Below are positions 9,679-22,024 of a stretch of DNA of 64,000 bases, in pieces. The DNA comes from Protula sp. h YS-2021 (lineage: Eukaryota > Annelida > Polychaeta > Sabellida > Serpulidae): NCBI GenBank assembly GCA_949752745.1, contig OX457026.1, positions 43,741,239 to 43,805,238 on the forward strand. Reading direction: 5' to 3'. The translations under genes were made by a program, and so were the position numbers. Under the pieces are notes generated by a model, which saw nothing but the letters and a program-made list of their open reading frames with translations, had not been told where the DNA came from and did no database searches. Position 1 is the stretch's first letter; each line of letters opens with the position of its first letter.

Positions 9679-10829
9679 CCAGAAACTTACCTGAATGATA
9701 TTGTTTACGCGAGCTAGCAAATTCCACACAACAAACGAAGTTTGAAAATGGGAGACGGGTCATTGAAAATGAAGATGCTGTCTTAATAAATACCAGTGTT
9801 TGCACTGCGAATTCTGTTATCTTCCGTCTTGAAAACCTGCCGGCGCTGCTTTACAGCGCTCAGTCATAACCGTTAGAAGCAACGCAGTTACTTATTAGAC
9901 ATAAGCAATGACACGGAATTTCGCGGATCGCCTGGAAATGACCCAAGAAATGAGCGCATTGAAAGCAAGATTCATCACCCACGTAACGGCATCACAAATT
10001 ATAATAATGAACAGCTTAGAGAAATAATGCATCAAGGCGAATCAGTAATAATGGAAAATGGTGCGTTTCAAGAACAAAAATTTTCGTGCTTTGGCATTAA
10101 AATATTAATTTTGAAACATGGGATCAAAGTGCAAATGGAAGAAGGAAATACTAAGCCAAAAGTTGCGTGAAATAAAGATCGTTTCGTTAAAAAAATCTGA
10201 ATTGGAAAAGATGGCTCCTGAAGATTCGCTTAAATAGCAAAGATTACGAAATTATCGCCTTGAGAAACATAAGAAAGAACATTCCCCTCCTTCTGTTTAT
10301 CCTTCTGTTCGCTCGTCTGTCTGCCTTTCTGTTCCACCCATATTTCTGTAGTTGTTCGTTCTAGATGCTTCAAATTTTGTGCGTCGGTGGAAACACTAAT
10401 TTTGCAGCGTCTCTATATTTTGCGATATATAAAAACTTACCTTTTTGGGGGGAGGGGTTGCGCGTTTTTTCGTATTGTGGTCACTCTTGCATTTGGATGA
10501 ATTTTGGCTGAATCTGGGTGATGGTTGAAGGAATCAATATTGTTACAACGTTATTATCTACAATCGGTCATGTGATACAAATTGCTGTTAGCAATATGAA
10601 TGCAGAACCCCTTAAAATTGTTAGCTTAAAAAATTTGTCAAGCTATTGTACAGAGTTATGTGTGTTTAGCTATATATTTTATAAAGATGCACGAGTAACT
10701 GATATTTATTTATTTTCCTTCTCAGGCCGCTTGAGTTCACAAGCTTTTGAAAACTGAAATGTTCTCACGGTTTTTCTTGATTTTTTAAAATTTACAATCT
10801 AAGTATTATCTTTCATTGTGTTCACATTT
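9679..10829. other. No gene seen
   Basis: AT-rich sequence up to the left end of the first DIRS element. Small ORFs at 9623-9805 (minus) and 10518-10757 (plus) have no recognisable domain. Confidence 0.4.
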
Positions 10830-10888
10830 ATTTCGCAAAACTAACGTAAAACGTGCTGTTACGAGTAAAAGCGCAATTCAAGTTCTCC

Positions 10889-11053
10889 ACTTTTAGATGG
10901 GTTCCCTTTCGGTTTTCACCTTTCACGCAGAATAAAAAACAAACTTTTTGTATAGGCAGAATAGCCTACCCCGCCATCTAGCCATCAACCAATCAAAATG
11001 AGGGAATCCTCTGGTATTTCGTCATGATTGAAAATGAGCATTCCCTTTAAGCC
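10889..11053 (+). repeat. Left inverted terminal repeat of DIRS 1
   Basis: Reverse complement of 20306-20470. It shares CTTTTAGATGGGTTCCCTTT, GCAGAATAGCCTAC, CATCAACCAATCAAAATGAG and GGTATTTCGTCATGATTGA. It is itself flanked by a second inverted pair (10853-10900 against 11115-11160, TTTTACGAGTAAAAGCGCAA), giving a foldback end. Confidence 0.85.
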
Positions 11054-11639
11054 CCAATCGTTGGTTGAATAACACACTCGGGCTGGTTGAGGGCTGGGTG
11101 GGTGGAAGAGTAGGCTAAAAGTGGAGAACGCGAATTGCGCTTTTACTCGTAAAAGCACGCTTTACGAAATAAAACGTTAGTTTTACTTCGCAAAAACTTA
11201 AAATGGTGAAAAACTTTCACTGTGATGTGATTTCTAGTATCCTGGGCTAATTACGGGCCCATGGGCACGGTAGACATGGTCACCATGGACCGATTCCCTA
11301 GTTGCCGGTAGTGGTACGGGACTACGGGAACAGGTGGTACCGTGTATGCCTCCCCTTTTTTACCCTAGGGTCCGAAAAGAGAGCAGGATGGCAGGTAGCC
11401 GGATGTTAGGACCATGGTGACCCTGTCTGAACAAAATAGTGTATATCTAAAATGGAAACCATTCTTGAGATTAAACTAACTTCCATGCAAGTGAAAATAT
11501 CAGTTCTGTGGTGATTAAAAAACACTTGCTTAACAGTATTCAAGGTACGAAAATAAAGTCTGAAAGTGTCACTGCTTCTTGCCCTTGAATCCGTTGCTGT
11601 GTCCTTTGGCAAATCCGCCTTTCTGTTTGTCTTTGCCTT

Positions 11640-12275
11640 TCAGTTTTGGAGCGGATTGCCTGCAATCAGAGTAGAAGGGTTCGTAATGATGGTTTTCGCA
11701 GCGATGAAGGGGCCTAAAGAGTAAAGGCCCGTCAATTCGTTTTGCGAAAAATCTTTAAAGTAATACTTGACGAATGAGTTGGAAAAAGACCAACAAACCG
11801 TTTTAAGTATATCTACCAAAGACACATTACGGAGAGCCCTGGGGGAATTTGCTATCTGACGGACATGATGGGCTTTAACTTTGCAGTCGTTTTGTAGGCT
11901 CGTATCGGTTTGTGCCCGTTCATAGACTGCCCAAATGACCTTTTTAATGTAGTTTGAGACAGTTTGTTTAGAAAGGTCCTTGTTGAATTTTGGCATGAAG
12001 GAGATAATGAGGGCTTTTTGATTTTCTGAGCGATATGTTTCTGAAATCGAAAGATATTGCCGTAGTGCTTTGACCGGGCACAAAGATACTCGACCCTCAG
12101 TCAATTGTTCCCCTTGAAGGGCCGGGAGTGCAATATGGTCGAAGGTGCCCCGACCTTGGAAAACAATATGTGTCTTACCCATGAAACCGACTCTGGGGAT
12201 TCTGTTTTCTTTTATTACTTCTCTGTCCAAAGCATGGATTTGGCCTCTCCTCTTAAGGGATGCTAAGGCTAACAC
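11640..12275 (-). pseudogene. Truncated tyrosine recombinase, unit 1
   Basis: A 211-residue frame starting within the catalytic domain (LASLKRRGQIHAL holds the first active-site Arg). It continues through HHVRQIANSPR, which supplies the HxxR motif, to the tyrosine region FVKYYFKDFSQ. The N-terminal DNA-binding part is missing because the unit is truncated by duplication. The recombinase of a full DIRS element inserts the circular DNA copy without target duplication. This fragment is unlikely to be active. Confidence 0.8.
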
Positions 12276-12868
12276 AAAAGTGAACCTTACCCTGGGGTCT
12301 TTTGCGGAAATGTTTTCTTCAGCAAAATTTCCTGGGCACTGTAAATAACGTGGAGAACGCGAATTGCGCTTTTACTCGTAAAAGCACGCTTTACGAAATA
12401 AAACGTTAGTTTTACTTCGCAAAAACTTAAAATGGTGAAAAACTTTCACTGTGAGGTGATTTCTAGTATCCTGGGCTAATTACGGGCCCATGGGCACGGT
12501 AGACATGGTCACCATGGACCGATTCCCTAGTTGCCGGTAGTGGTACGGGACTACGGGAACAGGTGGTACCGTGTATGCCTCCCCTTTTTTACCCTAGGGT
12601 CCGAAAAGAGAGCAGGATGGCAGGTAGCCGGATGTTAGGACCATGGTGACCCTGTCTGAACAAAATAGTGTATATCTAAAATGGAAACCATTCTTGAGAT
12701 TAAACTAACTTCCATGCAAGTGAAAATATCAGTTCTGTGGTGATTAAAAAACACTTGCTTAACAGTATTCAAGGTACGAAAATAAAGTCTGAAAGTGTCA
12801 CTGCTTCTTGCCCTTGAATCCGTTGCTGTGTCCTTTGGCAAATCCGCCTTTCTGTTTGTCTTTGCCTT

Positions 12869-13504
12869 TCAGTTTTGGAGCGGATTGCCTGCAATCAGAG
12901 TAGAAGGGTTCGTAATGATGGTTTTCGCAGCGATGAAGGGGCCTAAAGAGTAAAGGCCCGTCAATTCGTTTTGCGAAAAATCTTTAAAGTAATACTTGAC
13001 GAATGAGTTGGAAAAAGACCAACAAACCGTTTTAAGTATATCTACCAAAGACACATTACGGAGAGCCCTGGGGGAATTTGCTATCTGACGGACATGATGG
13101 GCTTTAACTTTGCAGTCGTTTTGTAGGCTCGTATCGGTTTGTGCCCGTTCATAGACTGCCCAAATGACCTTTTTAATGTAGTTTGAGACAGTTTGTTTAG
13201 AAAGGTCCTTGTTGAATTTTGGCATGAAGGAGATAATGAGGGCTTTTTGATTTTCTGAGCGATATGTTTCTGAAATCGAAAGATATTGCCGTAGTGCTTT
13301 GACCGGGCACAAAGATACTCGACCCTCAGTCAATTGTTCCCCTTGAAGGGCCGGGAGTGCAATATGGTCGAAGGTGCCCCGACCTTGGAAAACAATATGT
13401 GTCTTACCCATGAAACCGACTCTGGGGATTCTGTTTTCTTTTATTACTTCTCTGTCCAAAGCATGGATTTGGCCTCTCCTCTTAAGGGATGCTAAGGCTA
13501 ACAC
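12869..13504 (-). pseudogene. Truncated tyrosine recombinase, unit 2
   Basis: Encodes the same 211 residues as the frame at 11640-12275 and has the same truncation. Only a few base differences from unit 1 were noticed, for example near 12453 and 13505. It is a duplicate fragment. Confidence 0.8.
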
Positions 13505-14097
13505 GAAAGTGAACCTTACCCTGGGGTCTTTTGCGGAAATGTTTTCTTCAGCAAAATTTCCTGGGCACTGTAAATAACGTGGAGAACGCGAATTGCGCTT
13601 TTACTCGTAAAAGCACGCTTTACGAAATAAAACGTTAGTTTTACTTCGCAAAAACTTAAAATGGTGAAAAACTTTCACTGTGAGGTGATTTCTAGTATCC
13701 TGGGCTAATTACGGGCCCATGGGCACGGTAGACATGGTCACCATGGACCGATTCCCTAGTTGCCGGTAGTGGTACGGGACTACGGGAACAGGTGGTACCG
13801 TGTATGCCTCCCCTTTTTTACCCTAGGGTCCGAAAAGAGAGCAGGATGGCAGGTAGCCGGATGTTAGGACCATGGTGACCCTGTCTGAACAAAATAGTGT
13901 ATATCTAAAATGGAAACCATTCTTGAGATTAAACTAACTTCCATGCAAGTGAAAATATCAGTTCTGTGGTGATTAAAAAACACTTGCTTAACAGTATTCA
14001 AGGTACGAAAATAAAGTCTGAAAGTGTCACTGCTTCTTGCCCTTGAATCCGTTGCTGTGTCCTTTGGCAAATCCGCCTTCCTGTTTGTCTTTGCCTT

Positions 14098-15134
14098 TCA
14101 GTTTTGGAGCGGATTGCCTGCAATCAGAGTAGAAGGGTTCGTAATGATGGTTTTCGCAGCGATGAAGGGGCCTAAAGAGTAAAGGCCCGTCAATTCGTTC
14201 TGCGAAAAATCTTTAAAGTAATACTTGACGAATGAGTTGGAAAAGGACCAACAAACCGTTTTAAGTATATCTACCAAAGACACATTACGGAGAGCCCTGG
14301 GGGAATTTGCTATCTGACGGACATGATGGGCTTTAACTTTGCAGTCGTTTTGTAGGCTCGTATCGGTTTGTTCCCGTTCATAGACTGCCAAAATGACCTT
14401 TTTAATGTAGTTTGAGACAGTTTGTTTAGAAAGGTCCTTGTTGAATTTTGGCATGAAGGAGATAATGAGGGCTTTTTGATTTTCTGAGCGATATGTTTCT
14501 GAAATCGAAAGATATTGCCGTAGTGCTTTGACCGGGCACAAAGATACTCGACCCTCAGTCAATTGTTCCCCTTGAAGGGCCGGGAGTGCAATATGGTCGA
14601 AGGTGCCCCGACCTTGGAAAACAATATGTGTCTTAGTCATGAAACCGACTCTGGGGATTCTGTTTCTTTAATTACTTCTCTGTCCAAAGCATGGATTTGG
14701 CCTCTCCTCTTAAGGGATGCTAAGGCTAACACGAAAGTGAACCTTACCCTGGGGTCTTTTGCTGAAATGTTTTCTTCAGCAAAATTTCCTGGGCACTGTA
14801 AATAACGTAAAACCAGTGACAGGTCCCATTGGGCCACATTGAACTGTAGGAGAGGGGAATTTACCTTGCAGTGTCTGATTAATTGTGACAAGGCTGTATC
14901 CTCACCCGGGTCATAGCCAGTAGAAGCCCTAAGTCTCGAACCAATGGCGGCCCGGTAACCTTCCATAGACCCTACCTTCAGTTGACCTTCCGTGAAAAGA
15001 TGGTCCAAAAAATCTGCTACCACTGCCGGTGACGCTTGAAAGGGGTCTAGCTTAGAGGTAGCGCACCAAGAGGCAAACTTGTTCCGTTGCGACCTATAAA
15101 CTTTCACTGTGGATTGTTTATGGCTGTTTACCAT
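14098..15134 (-). pseudogene. DIRS tyrosine recombinase, full-context copy (frameshifted)
   Basis: The N-terminal frame (15134 to 14637) starts MVNSHKQSTVKVYRSQRNKF. It has the SAM-like core-binding domain typical of DIRS recombinases, with FLDHLFTEGQLKVGSMEGYR, and runs to the first active-site Arg in LKRRGQIHAL. A frameshift at about 14660, relative to units 1 and 2, ends it. The catalytic C-terminus continues in another frame (14640 to 14098) with HHVR and KYYFKD. Combined length is near the usual size for the family. The break makes the element's own complete recombinase defective. Confidence 0.85.
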
Positions 15135-15176
15135 CTACCAACTTTTCCACTACCTGCTTGGAGAAACCTTTTTTCT

Positions 15177-17000
15177 TTAAGGACTAGTTAGGCACCACAG
15201 GTGTATTTTCAGTAACTGTGGGGACGGGTGAAAGTGGCGCCAATGGGGTTGAGATAAAAGCAAGGTATCGGGATGGACTTGATCACCGGAGGAGTAGGGC
15301 AAACCAAGGGCCTCTGGGGACCTCGGGGCTTTTAGTAACAGAGATGGGGGTTTCAGTTCTATATTCTCTGTAAGACATGTAGCAGAATTGCTTGAGGAGG
15401 AAAGGCATGGAGCACTTCCTGCAGAGGCCATGCGCACTTTAACGCATATACTACCCAGGCTGTCTGATCCGGGCATGTGGATACGAACCTGGGTAGCTGA
15501 GTCGTCAATGCATTGGCAAATAGATCTAACGTCCCCATGGGGATTCCTGTGTCACCCAAAGGGAGGATGACTGGGCTAGGCACCACTCTGTGTGGATGAC
15601 CTGACCTGTCCTGAACGCTAAATTGGCCAGCACGTTTAGTTTCCCTGAAAGGTGACGGGCTACAATGGAGATTTTGTGTTCCCGTGCCAGAAGCAGAATT
15701 TGAGACGTCAGGGTCGACAGTTGAGGGGATTTGGTTCCACCTTGTTTGTTCAGATACGCCATTGCTGTAGAGTTGTCCAGGAGAACTCTGACACTCTTGC
15801 CCCGGAGACGGTTCAAGAACTTGTGTAGAGCTTTCCATACTACTCGGAGTTCCAGCCAGTTGATATGGTATCTGTAAAAGGTTGCTGGCCATTTTCCCAT
15901 CCACATCTGACCGTGACAGTGAATTCTCCACCCCTCCCTGGATGCGTCTGTTTGGAGCTCTGTTTCCGTTGAAGGGGCATGACAGAGGACCCCCTCGTTC
16001 ATGGTAATCGGGTCACACCACCATTGGAGAAGAGAGAGAGAGCGGACGGGGACACTGTCATCGTGGCTTTGGGGGACCGTCCCTTTGTTAGGGCTTGTCT
16101 TACCAGTGCTTGGAATTGTCTGTAATGTAATCGGCCTAACGGAACCGTTTTCTAGCCTTACCTTTCGGTTGGCAGAAATGTTTTGGATAGCCCGTAAAAT
16201 TTTCTGCTGCCTGTCTGTTGTGGGGAATGCCCGGGCTGCTGACAAGTCCCATCGTTCCCCCAAGAAAATGATGTCTTGTTTTGGGTTCAATTCTGATTTG
16301 GCCAGGTTTACCACAAGACCTACCTGTCTCGCCTTTTTGACCAGTTGAATTGTTTAGTAATAGGCTATGTCTCGCTGAGTATGTGCTAGGAACCAATCGT
16401 CTAAGTATTGGAACACTAGCATTCTCTGGAGACGCGCCCATGCTTTCATACATGATCTTTGAAAGCACATACGGGGCTAATGAGAGGCCGAAAGGGAGAA
16501 CCAGAAACCAAAAAACGTTTTTGGTTTATTTGGAAACATAGGTACTTCCTGGCTGAGTGGTGTAGGGGGACATGTAGGTAGGCGTCGGATAGATCTGTCA
16601 ATGTGCCCCACATTCCCTCCGTAACATCTTTTATAACCTGTACCTTATCCCTCTGGAAGGAAGTTATTTGTAGGAACTGATTGAGGGATGATAGATCTAT
16701 CCCCACACGCCATCCCCCTGACTTTTTGGGTACGAGAAAGACTCTGCTGAAGAAGCGTATTTGGTTTTCTGGCATTTTCTCTATAGTCTGTTTTGCCTGC
16801 GGATAAGCGGTGGCTAGGTTGCCTTGGGCTTGGGCCATTAAGGGAATGGTTGGCTTGAGTCCCGTTGGGCCCTTCTTGAAGGGGAGTTGGTAGCCGTTCC
16901 TGAGCCAGCGGACTACTCTCCGGGAAGCCCCTAATTTTTCCCAAGTTTGAAAGAACTCGCCTAGCCTTCCGCCTACGGACAAGAATGTGTTGCAGGACAA
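15177..17000 (-). pseudogene. DIRS reverse transcriptase and RNase H (several frameshifts)
   Basis: RT fingers and palm are visible as FFSRVFLVPKKSGGWRVGID and LTDLSDAYLHVPLH (16770 to 16550). The catalytic motif is FQYLDDWFLAH near 16400, in a second frame. RNase H follows in a third frame (16314 to 15526), with LQTDASREGWR (first Asp), NWLELRVVWKAL (Glu) and VRVLLDNSTAMAYLNKQGG (Asp). The C-terminal DLFANALTTQLPRF and FPPQAILLHVLQRI block, typical of DIRS and related RH ends, lies near 15500-15360. At least three frame changes show inactivity. It lies directly upstream of the recombinase. Confidence 0.85.
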
Positions 17001-17262
17001 TAGATCTTTTAGATCGTCTAAGCCAGAAAAAATATTGCCAAGAGACGAGTCCCTCGTCTCTGAGCGGTACTTTGGTTGGCTGCTACCTGTGCTACTGGGT
17101 ATGCTGTCCCTCTAGTTTGTTGTCTCCCGATTGCTTGGGCCTCTTCGGCTACGGGGACTGCACCTGGGAACTGGGCCGGGAGTAATCCGTAGAGGATTGT
17201 CGTTGCTTCTTCGTTTTCCTTGTTGGCGGAATGAGGCCTGCGATAAGATCTACTCTCCTGAT

Positions 17263-18987
17263 TTACCCTCTCCACTTCTGTTTGGGGGAACAGTTCTTTC
17301 TCGCCCAGGATTGGGTGTGCCTTAAGTCGCGGAGTCCCTTGACGCTTGACCAGCAGTGCTGGAGAAAGGCGTCTCGTCTTAAAAACACCATTGATGTCAT
17401 CAGGAAGGTAGAGATTTTAACGATGTCACGGGTGGCAAGAGACAGGCATTCCAACAGTTTGGAGGACACTGGGTCACTGAGTCGCAGATTTTCCCACCTT
17501 GCCTGTAGTGCTTTCAGAGTGTGATTCTGAAAGGACATAATGTTTAGAACCTGACGGGCAGGGGACGTAATGGTCTTGGCGTCTTTTTCTACTAATGGAA
17601 TGTCTGGATTCGCGCAAACCGATGGCATCCACACTGTTCTCTTGGTTGGTTGATCCAGTGCCTCCATCGGGATTTGGTAGTCCGAGGTACGGTATGGGTA
17701 CTGGCGTACGTAGCAGTGCTTCGAAGCATCAAACCGTGATAACGTGCGGCCCTCAGTGGCATCCATCTTTTTAAGCTCGTTTGACCCTCCATCACTGCGT
17801 TTGTGATGCCCTCGCTTGTGCATTCGATAGGGCGACGAATAAATCGTGGTGGGGCAGCGATGTCATCTAAATGGGGGTTATCCCTTTCCAGGCATGGGGT
17901 AACATTAGCGAGGCGGGCTATCTCCTGTATGGCATCTCTAAACGGGACGTCTTCCAGGGCTATCAATGATGACGTCACGGAGGGTGTTCCTTCTTCTCCC
18001 GGACATGAGAGATCGGGAGGAGAGAGGGTCCTAATCGGGCGACGGCCTGCTGCTGCTGGGTCGTGCCATAGACGTTGACCACGACCTGGGGAGCGTACAT
18101 AGTCCATCTCCCGTAGAGGTAAGCGGAAGTGAGCCGGTGCTGAGGGCTCCTGGGGCACTTCTCCGGCCTCTTTCTCTTCCGACTCTTCCTCCACTAACTC
18201 TTCCTCGCCCTGCTGCGGAACGTTTGTGGGATGTTGGGTGAGTAACTCCCCCGAAGGCGTGTAGATCTCCCTCTCCCTGTTAGGGGGAATAAATGTTATG
18301 GTGGAGGTGTGCGCTTGAAGGAGGTCGTCATCTTTTTCTCCCACTAAATTACAAACCTGCCTCAACGGTGGAATGCCCGAAGAATCCTCCTCACTGGGGT
18401 CTTCCGCCTCACAGCGGGGCGGGGGAGGGGGGGGTTGGGGTCACAGGAAGTGGTTCCGGTGGAGGGCGAGAAACTGGCCGACGGTGTAAGCCTTCTGCTG
18501 GGGGTCAATTTTGCATCTTGCTCTTTAATTGAGCTTTGCAAGTCCTGGACCTGGCGTTGGAGTTGTTTCTGTAAAGCCAGTATCGCCGATAAATTCACTG
18601 AGTCACTTGTGGATGGAGGCAGAATCGACGGACCATACTGGGGAAATAGATCCTCTGGTGCTGGTATGCCCAGTTGACCCGGGGTAGACGTAAAGGCAGA
18701 TCCGGTAGCCGTATGTACAACAGTCACTTGCTCTTCCGCGGGGCAAAGCTTTTTCTCTGATCCCGACCCTTCCTTTTCAGAGTCCGGTCGGTCGTTACGT
18801 GAAGTCGTGCGCTCCTCGCCCCGCCCCCCACCACTATGTCCAGTTCTGCTACTGTCTCTGAGAAGACTCTAGATGGCTTTGGCTTTTTGCGTTTGCCTTT
18901 AGTGCCTGCTGTGTCTGATTCTGCCCCGGTATCCAAACGGAAGGGCGTTGACACCTGCTGTAGAATCACTGAACTCGCCTTTTCCAT
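17263..18987 (-). pseudogene. DIRS gag-like region (split frames)
   Basis: A chain of overlapping minus-strand frames (18987-18724, 18727-18362, 18365-17592, 17823-17263) encodes hydrophilic protein rich in Pro, Ser and Glu, with basic patches such as GKRKKPKPS. Position and composition fit the DIRS ORF1/gag just upstream of RT. There is no diagnostic fold visible by eye; the assignment rests on location. The frame changes suggest decay or unannotated introns. Confidence 0.6.
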
Positions 18988-19080
18988 TGTGCTAGAGGTG
19001 TAATCCGGCGCAATGAAAAGGGTGGGGGCTTTGGGTCTGCTCCTTCTACGGTCGTTCTTTGCCCTATTCCTGTAAATTGC

Positions 19081-19270
19081 CCGCCACTATCTGTAGGTTA
19101 ACTGTTTACACTCAGAGCAGGTATTCGTCTCCACACACAGCGCCAGGCCCCGATCTCTTCTGCAGCGATCGCACACTGGATTGAGTCTGGACTGAGCAAA
19201 GTGGGCGGGTGTGAGCACGGCAATTCCTTTGTGTTTGACCGTAGGGTGGCCTCTGTCATGTCTGAAAAAC
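19081..19270 (-). pseudogene. Cys-rich N-terminal gag segment of DIRS 1
   Basis: The minus-strand frame contains CDRCRRDRGLALC followed by CSECKQL, a C-x2-C ... C-x2-C zinc-binding pattern common at the start of metazoan DIRS gag proteins. Upstream, near 19265-19280, the minus strand has a pyrimidine-rich stretch ending in CAG, which could be a splice acceptor. A similar decayed segment exists in DIRS 2 (24780-24870). Confidence 0.5.
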
Positions 19271-19329
19271 AAGCAGAAAGAAGAGAACATAAGAAACTGC
19301 AAATGTGAATATAAGGCAATCGCTAAATA

Positions 19330-20305
19330 CAACGCTTAGGCTATCGCTCCCAGTGATATGCAGTGACTGAAACTGAATTACATAATCTAAAATGATCACA
19401 ATGTTGACAAGTAAGACGATCAAGGGCGAAAAAACTAATTTTAGAACATGTACCCCTATAGGACCATGTTCTTATATGTCCCACAGTCCCATGTTCCCAT
19501 GTGAGACCATGTTCCCATAAGGCCCATACCCCCTATAGGGCCGTGAATCCATAGTCCCATAGTCCCACACGGATCCATGTTCCCATGTGACCCATAGTCC
19601 CATGTTTCCATGCCTTCCATGGGGACAAGATCCCATGCGAAGACCTGAGACGTCCCGTAAGCCCGTAATAACCAGCATGGGACTACGTGGGATCACGGTC
19701 CCTGTGGTCACGTGGGCCGATGCTATGGTCCCAAAAAGGGGCGTATGGTGGACTATGACTGTTTTGAGACCCATAACGAGCTTGTGGTCTCAAGGGTGCC
19801 ACAGACTCGAAAAAAACGCCTCAAAGCAGCCTTTTTCTCCCGGGCAAAATGCTATCGTGCAGAGCTTGCAGATACAAGATAGAAAAGTCCTTTTTGGAGT
19901 GTAAGTTTTATCAAAAATCGGCCATTCCTGCTATGGAACGGTCAGCTGTAAAAGCTTGGAATCTGAGCAGGCAATGCGGACTGAAAAGATTCGAAACAAT
20001 TCCTGAGCTCGAACCAGTGCGTGTAAATACTCGATCTTGCAGCTTCTGGTGGAGAAAAAGAGGCACACTTCTCGGGACTATCGACATGTCACCGCTACGT
20101 GCAAACTCAGCCTCTGCCAGACCGAAGTTACAAGTGCTGTATTTGCCTAGAAACTGAATCAAATTTATCCAACTTCCAGAGAATGACAAAGTAGTCCTTT
20201 ATTAGTTAAATAAACTAAATAAAAAGCAAATCCGCAACTTTCCACTAGTTCCCCAACGAAAATTTCGTGGAGCACACAGGATGGCATGTGTTTTCAAACC
20301 CACGC
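19330..20305. other. DIRS 1 non-coding end region
   Basis: Includes a CCATGTTCCCATGTGA-type imprecise repeat at 19450-19640 and sequence before the right terminal repeat. It has some similarity in composition to 11250-11400 near the left end. It probably holds the internal complementary region of the element. No gene was recognised. Confidence 0.45.
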
Positions 20306-20470
20306 TTAAAGGGAATGCCCATTGTCAATCATGACGAAATACCAGAGGGTTCCCTCATTTTGATTGGTTGATGGATGGATGGCGGAGTAGGCTATTCTGC
20401 CGACACAAAACGTTTGTTTTTATTCTGCGTAAAGGGTTAAAACCGAAAGGGAACCCATCTAAAAGTGAAT
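20306..20470 (-). repeat. Right inverted terminal repeat of DIRS 1
   Basis: Reverse complement of 10889-11053, with about one difference per 12 to 15 bases by eye. It shares TTGATTGGTTGATGG, GTAGGCTATTCTGCC and AAAGGGAACCCATCT. Confidence 0.85.
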
Positions 20471-21222
20471 TCAAAGCTTTTGCGAAGTAAAAGTTTGGTT
20501 TAGATTGTTTTTAATTTGGGAACCAAACATTGTTTCACAGTGACTTGGAAAGTCCCGGCCTAGATATTGGGCAATCAGATTCGTTGGTACCATATTAACA
20601 AACCTCATTCGAATATTGCTTCCACGCATCAACCATGCCTAGATAAGAGGGCTGGTGGGCATATAGCTATAAAAAGTTGAGAAAGCGAATTGCGTTTTTA
20701 CTTGTAAAGCACAAAACGTGAGTTTTCTTCGAAAAGCTCCGAATTCGCTTATTTCCACTTTTATATTTGACCAGCACAGGGGTAGGGCTGATCTGCGTTG
20801 CGAGCCATGCCGCGAAAATTGTTCCAAAGAACTAGCTTTTACCCGTAACTGAATGCGTCAAATTCCGTGCGGACGATGAGAAGACAGCTATAAAACATTA
20901 ATGATGTCATTTCATATGTTAAATGTGCCTTGTAACAAGGGCTGAAGCTTGATACACATTAACAAATCTCAGGTTATTGGTCACTTGTAAACAATAGAGA
21001 AAAGGACTCATCGCGAGGGTGAATACATGAATTAAGAACAAACACACTGTTTTACAGGCATAAAAGGCATAAAAGAAAATGATCATCGCTTTTTGCCCTT
21101 CTTTCCTGCAGTCCTCCGACAGTTGTTGTGACTTAGCTTGGTATCTTCGTCCGCTAAACGTTATTTGTTCGAACATACCATGCCTGCGGTGGCAATGTGT
21201 TTCACGGTGTAGAGCCTGGATT

Positions 21223-21646
21223 TTACCTCTCCTTTTGCCTGAGGCCAGTGCTAACGGAAAAGTGAACCTTGCCGTTTAATTTTTCGGGAAGACTGCGTCT
21301 ACCTCGAATTGGTCCGCCCTCTGTAGGTAGCGCATTACCACGAAAAGATCCTACTGCACCATTTTTGGTATTTGCTGGGTAAATTGGCCTTGAAGTTCCC
21401 AAACAGCAGAGACAGGGCAGAGTCTTCCCCTGGGTCATAATCCGTTGCGACTTCCAGCCTGGATCTGAAAGCCGCTCGATAACCTTCGATTGAACCCACT
21501 TTTAAGTGCTCGGCCATGAAAAGGTGGTCAAAGAAATCAGCTATCACTGCCAGTGTGGCTTGGAACGGTACCTGTTGTGACTTAGCACACCGGTTGACAA
21601 ATTTATTCCACTGCGACCGATAGACCATTGCTATGACCGTCGCCAT
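21223..21646 (-). pseudogene. Tyrosine recombinase N-terminal fragment of DIRS 2
   Basis: The frame 21646 to 21335 aligns throughout with the DIRS 1 recombinase N-terminus: VYRSQWNKFVNRCAKSQQVP against VYRSQRNKFASWCATSKLDP, and FFDHLFMAEHLKVGSIEGYR against FLDHLFTEGQLKVGSMEGYR. The catalytic domain is largely missing beyond about 21230. Confidence 0.85.
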
Positions 21647-22024
21647 GGCTATTTAACATTTTTCTGTCTTGGCAGGGACAGATATCACAACTGTAGGTCC
21701 AGGAGGTGAGGAGGTCGGGTGGAAGTAGAAGTGGAGCTGTGACACAGTCTCTGAATGGCACGCAACCTCAGCGGGCTTTGGATACGCACTTGCTTAAGAG
21801 AGGGGACCAAGGGGCGCCGGGTGGCCAAGGGGTTACTAAGAGTAGGTGCTAGGGTCTGAGTAATAAGACTATAACCCTCAGTAAGACTTGTTGAGCGGGA
21901 AAGGAACACAGAACTTTGTCTCTCGGTCATTTCCAGGTTAGGGTGTCGATTACCCAAGCTTATGCATGTGGGCCTTGGTAACTTGGTCGTCATTGCGTTT
22001 GGAAATAGGTCTAGCGTCGGTCAC

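Larger units (their letters stand above)
11121..14807 (-). repeat. Three tandem 1229-bp units of the DIRS 1 recombinase end
   Basis: Units start at 11121, 12350 and 13579, each with GTGGAGAACGCGAATTGCGC. Each carries the inner left terminal sequence, a 3' untranslated part and the C-terminal four-fifths of the recombinase gene. At each junction recombinase sequence (GTAAATAACG) runs straight into terminal sequence (TGGAGAACGCG). Units 1 and 2 encode identical 211-residue products. Unit 3, which is continuous with the N-terminal part, has indels and substitutions that break the frame. Confidence 0.95.
10830..20515 (-). mobile_element. DIRS-like retrotransposon 1
   Basis: On the minus strand the order is gag (19330 to 17260), reverse transcriptase with RNase H (17000 to 15177), then tyrosine recombinase (15134 to 14098). 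This is the typical DIRS order and it uses a recombinase instead of a DDE integrase. Inverted terminal repeats at 10889-11053 and 20306-20470 fit the DIRS design. The recombinase end is present three times in tandem. Frameshifts break gag, RT and the full-context recombinase, so the copy is not autonomous as it stands. The near-identity of the triplicated units suggests a recent rearrangement or an assembly artefact. Confidence 0.85.

Noticed and set aside
11406..11612. 68-codon ORF repeated at 12635-12841 and 13864-14070
   Set aside because: Lies in the 3' region after the recombinase stop, has no recognisable domain and repeats only because of the triplication.
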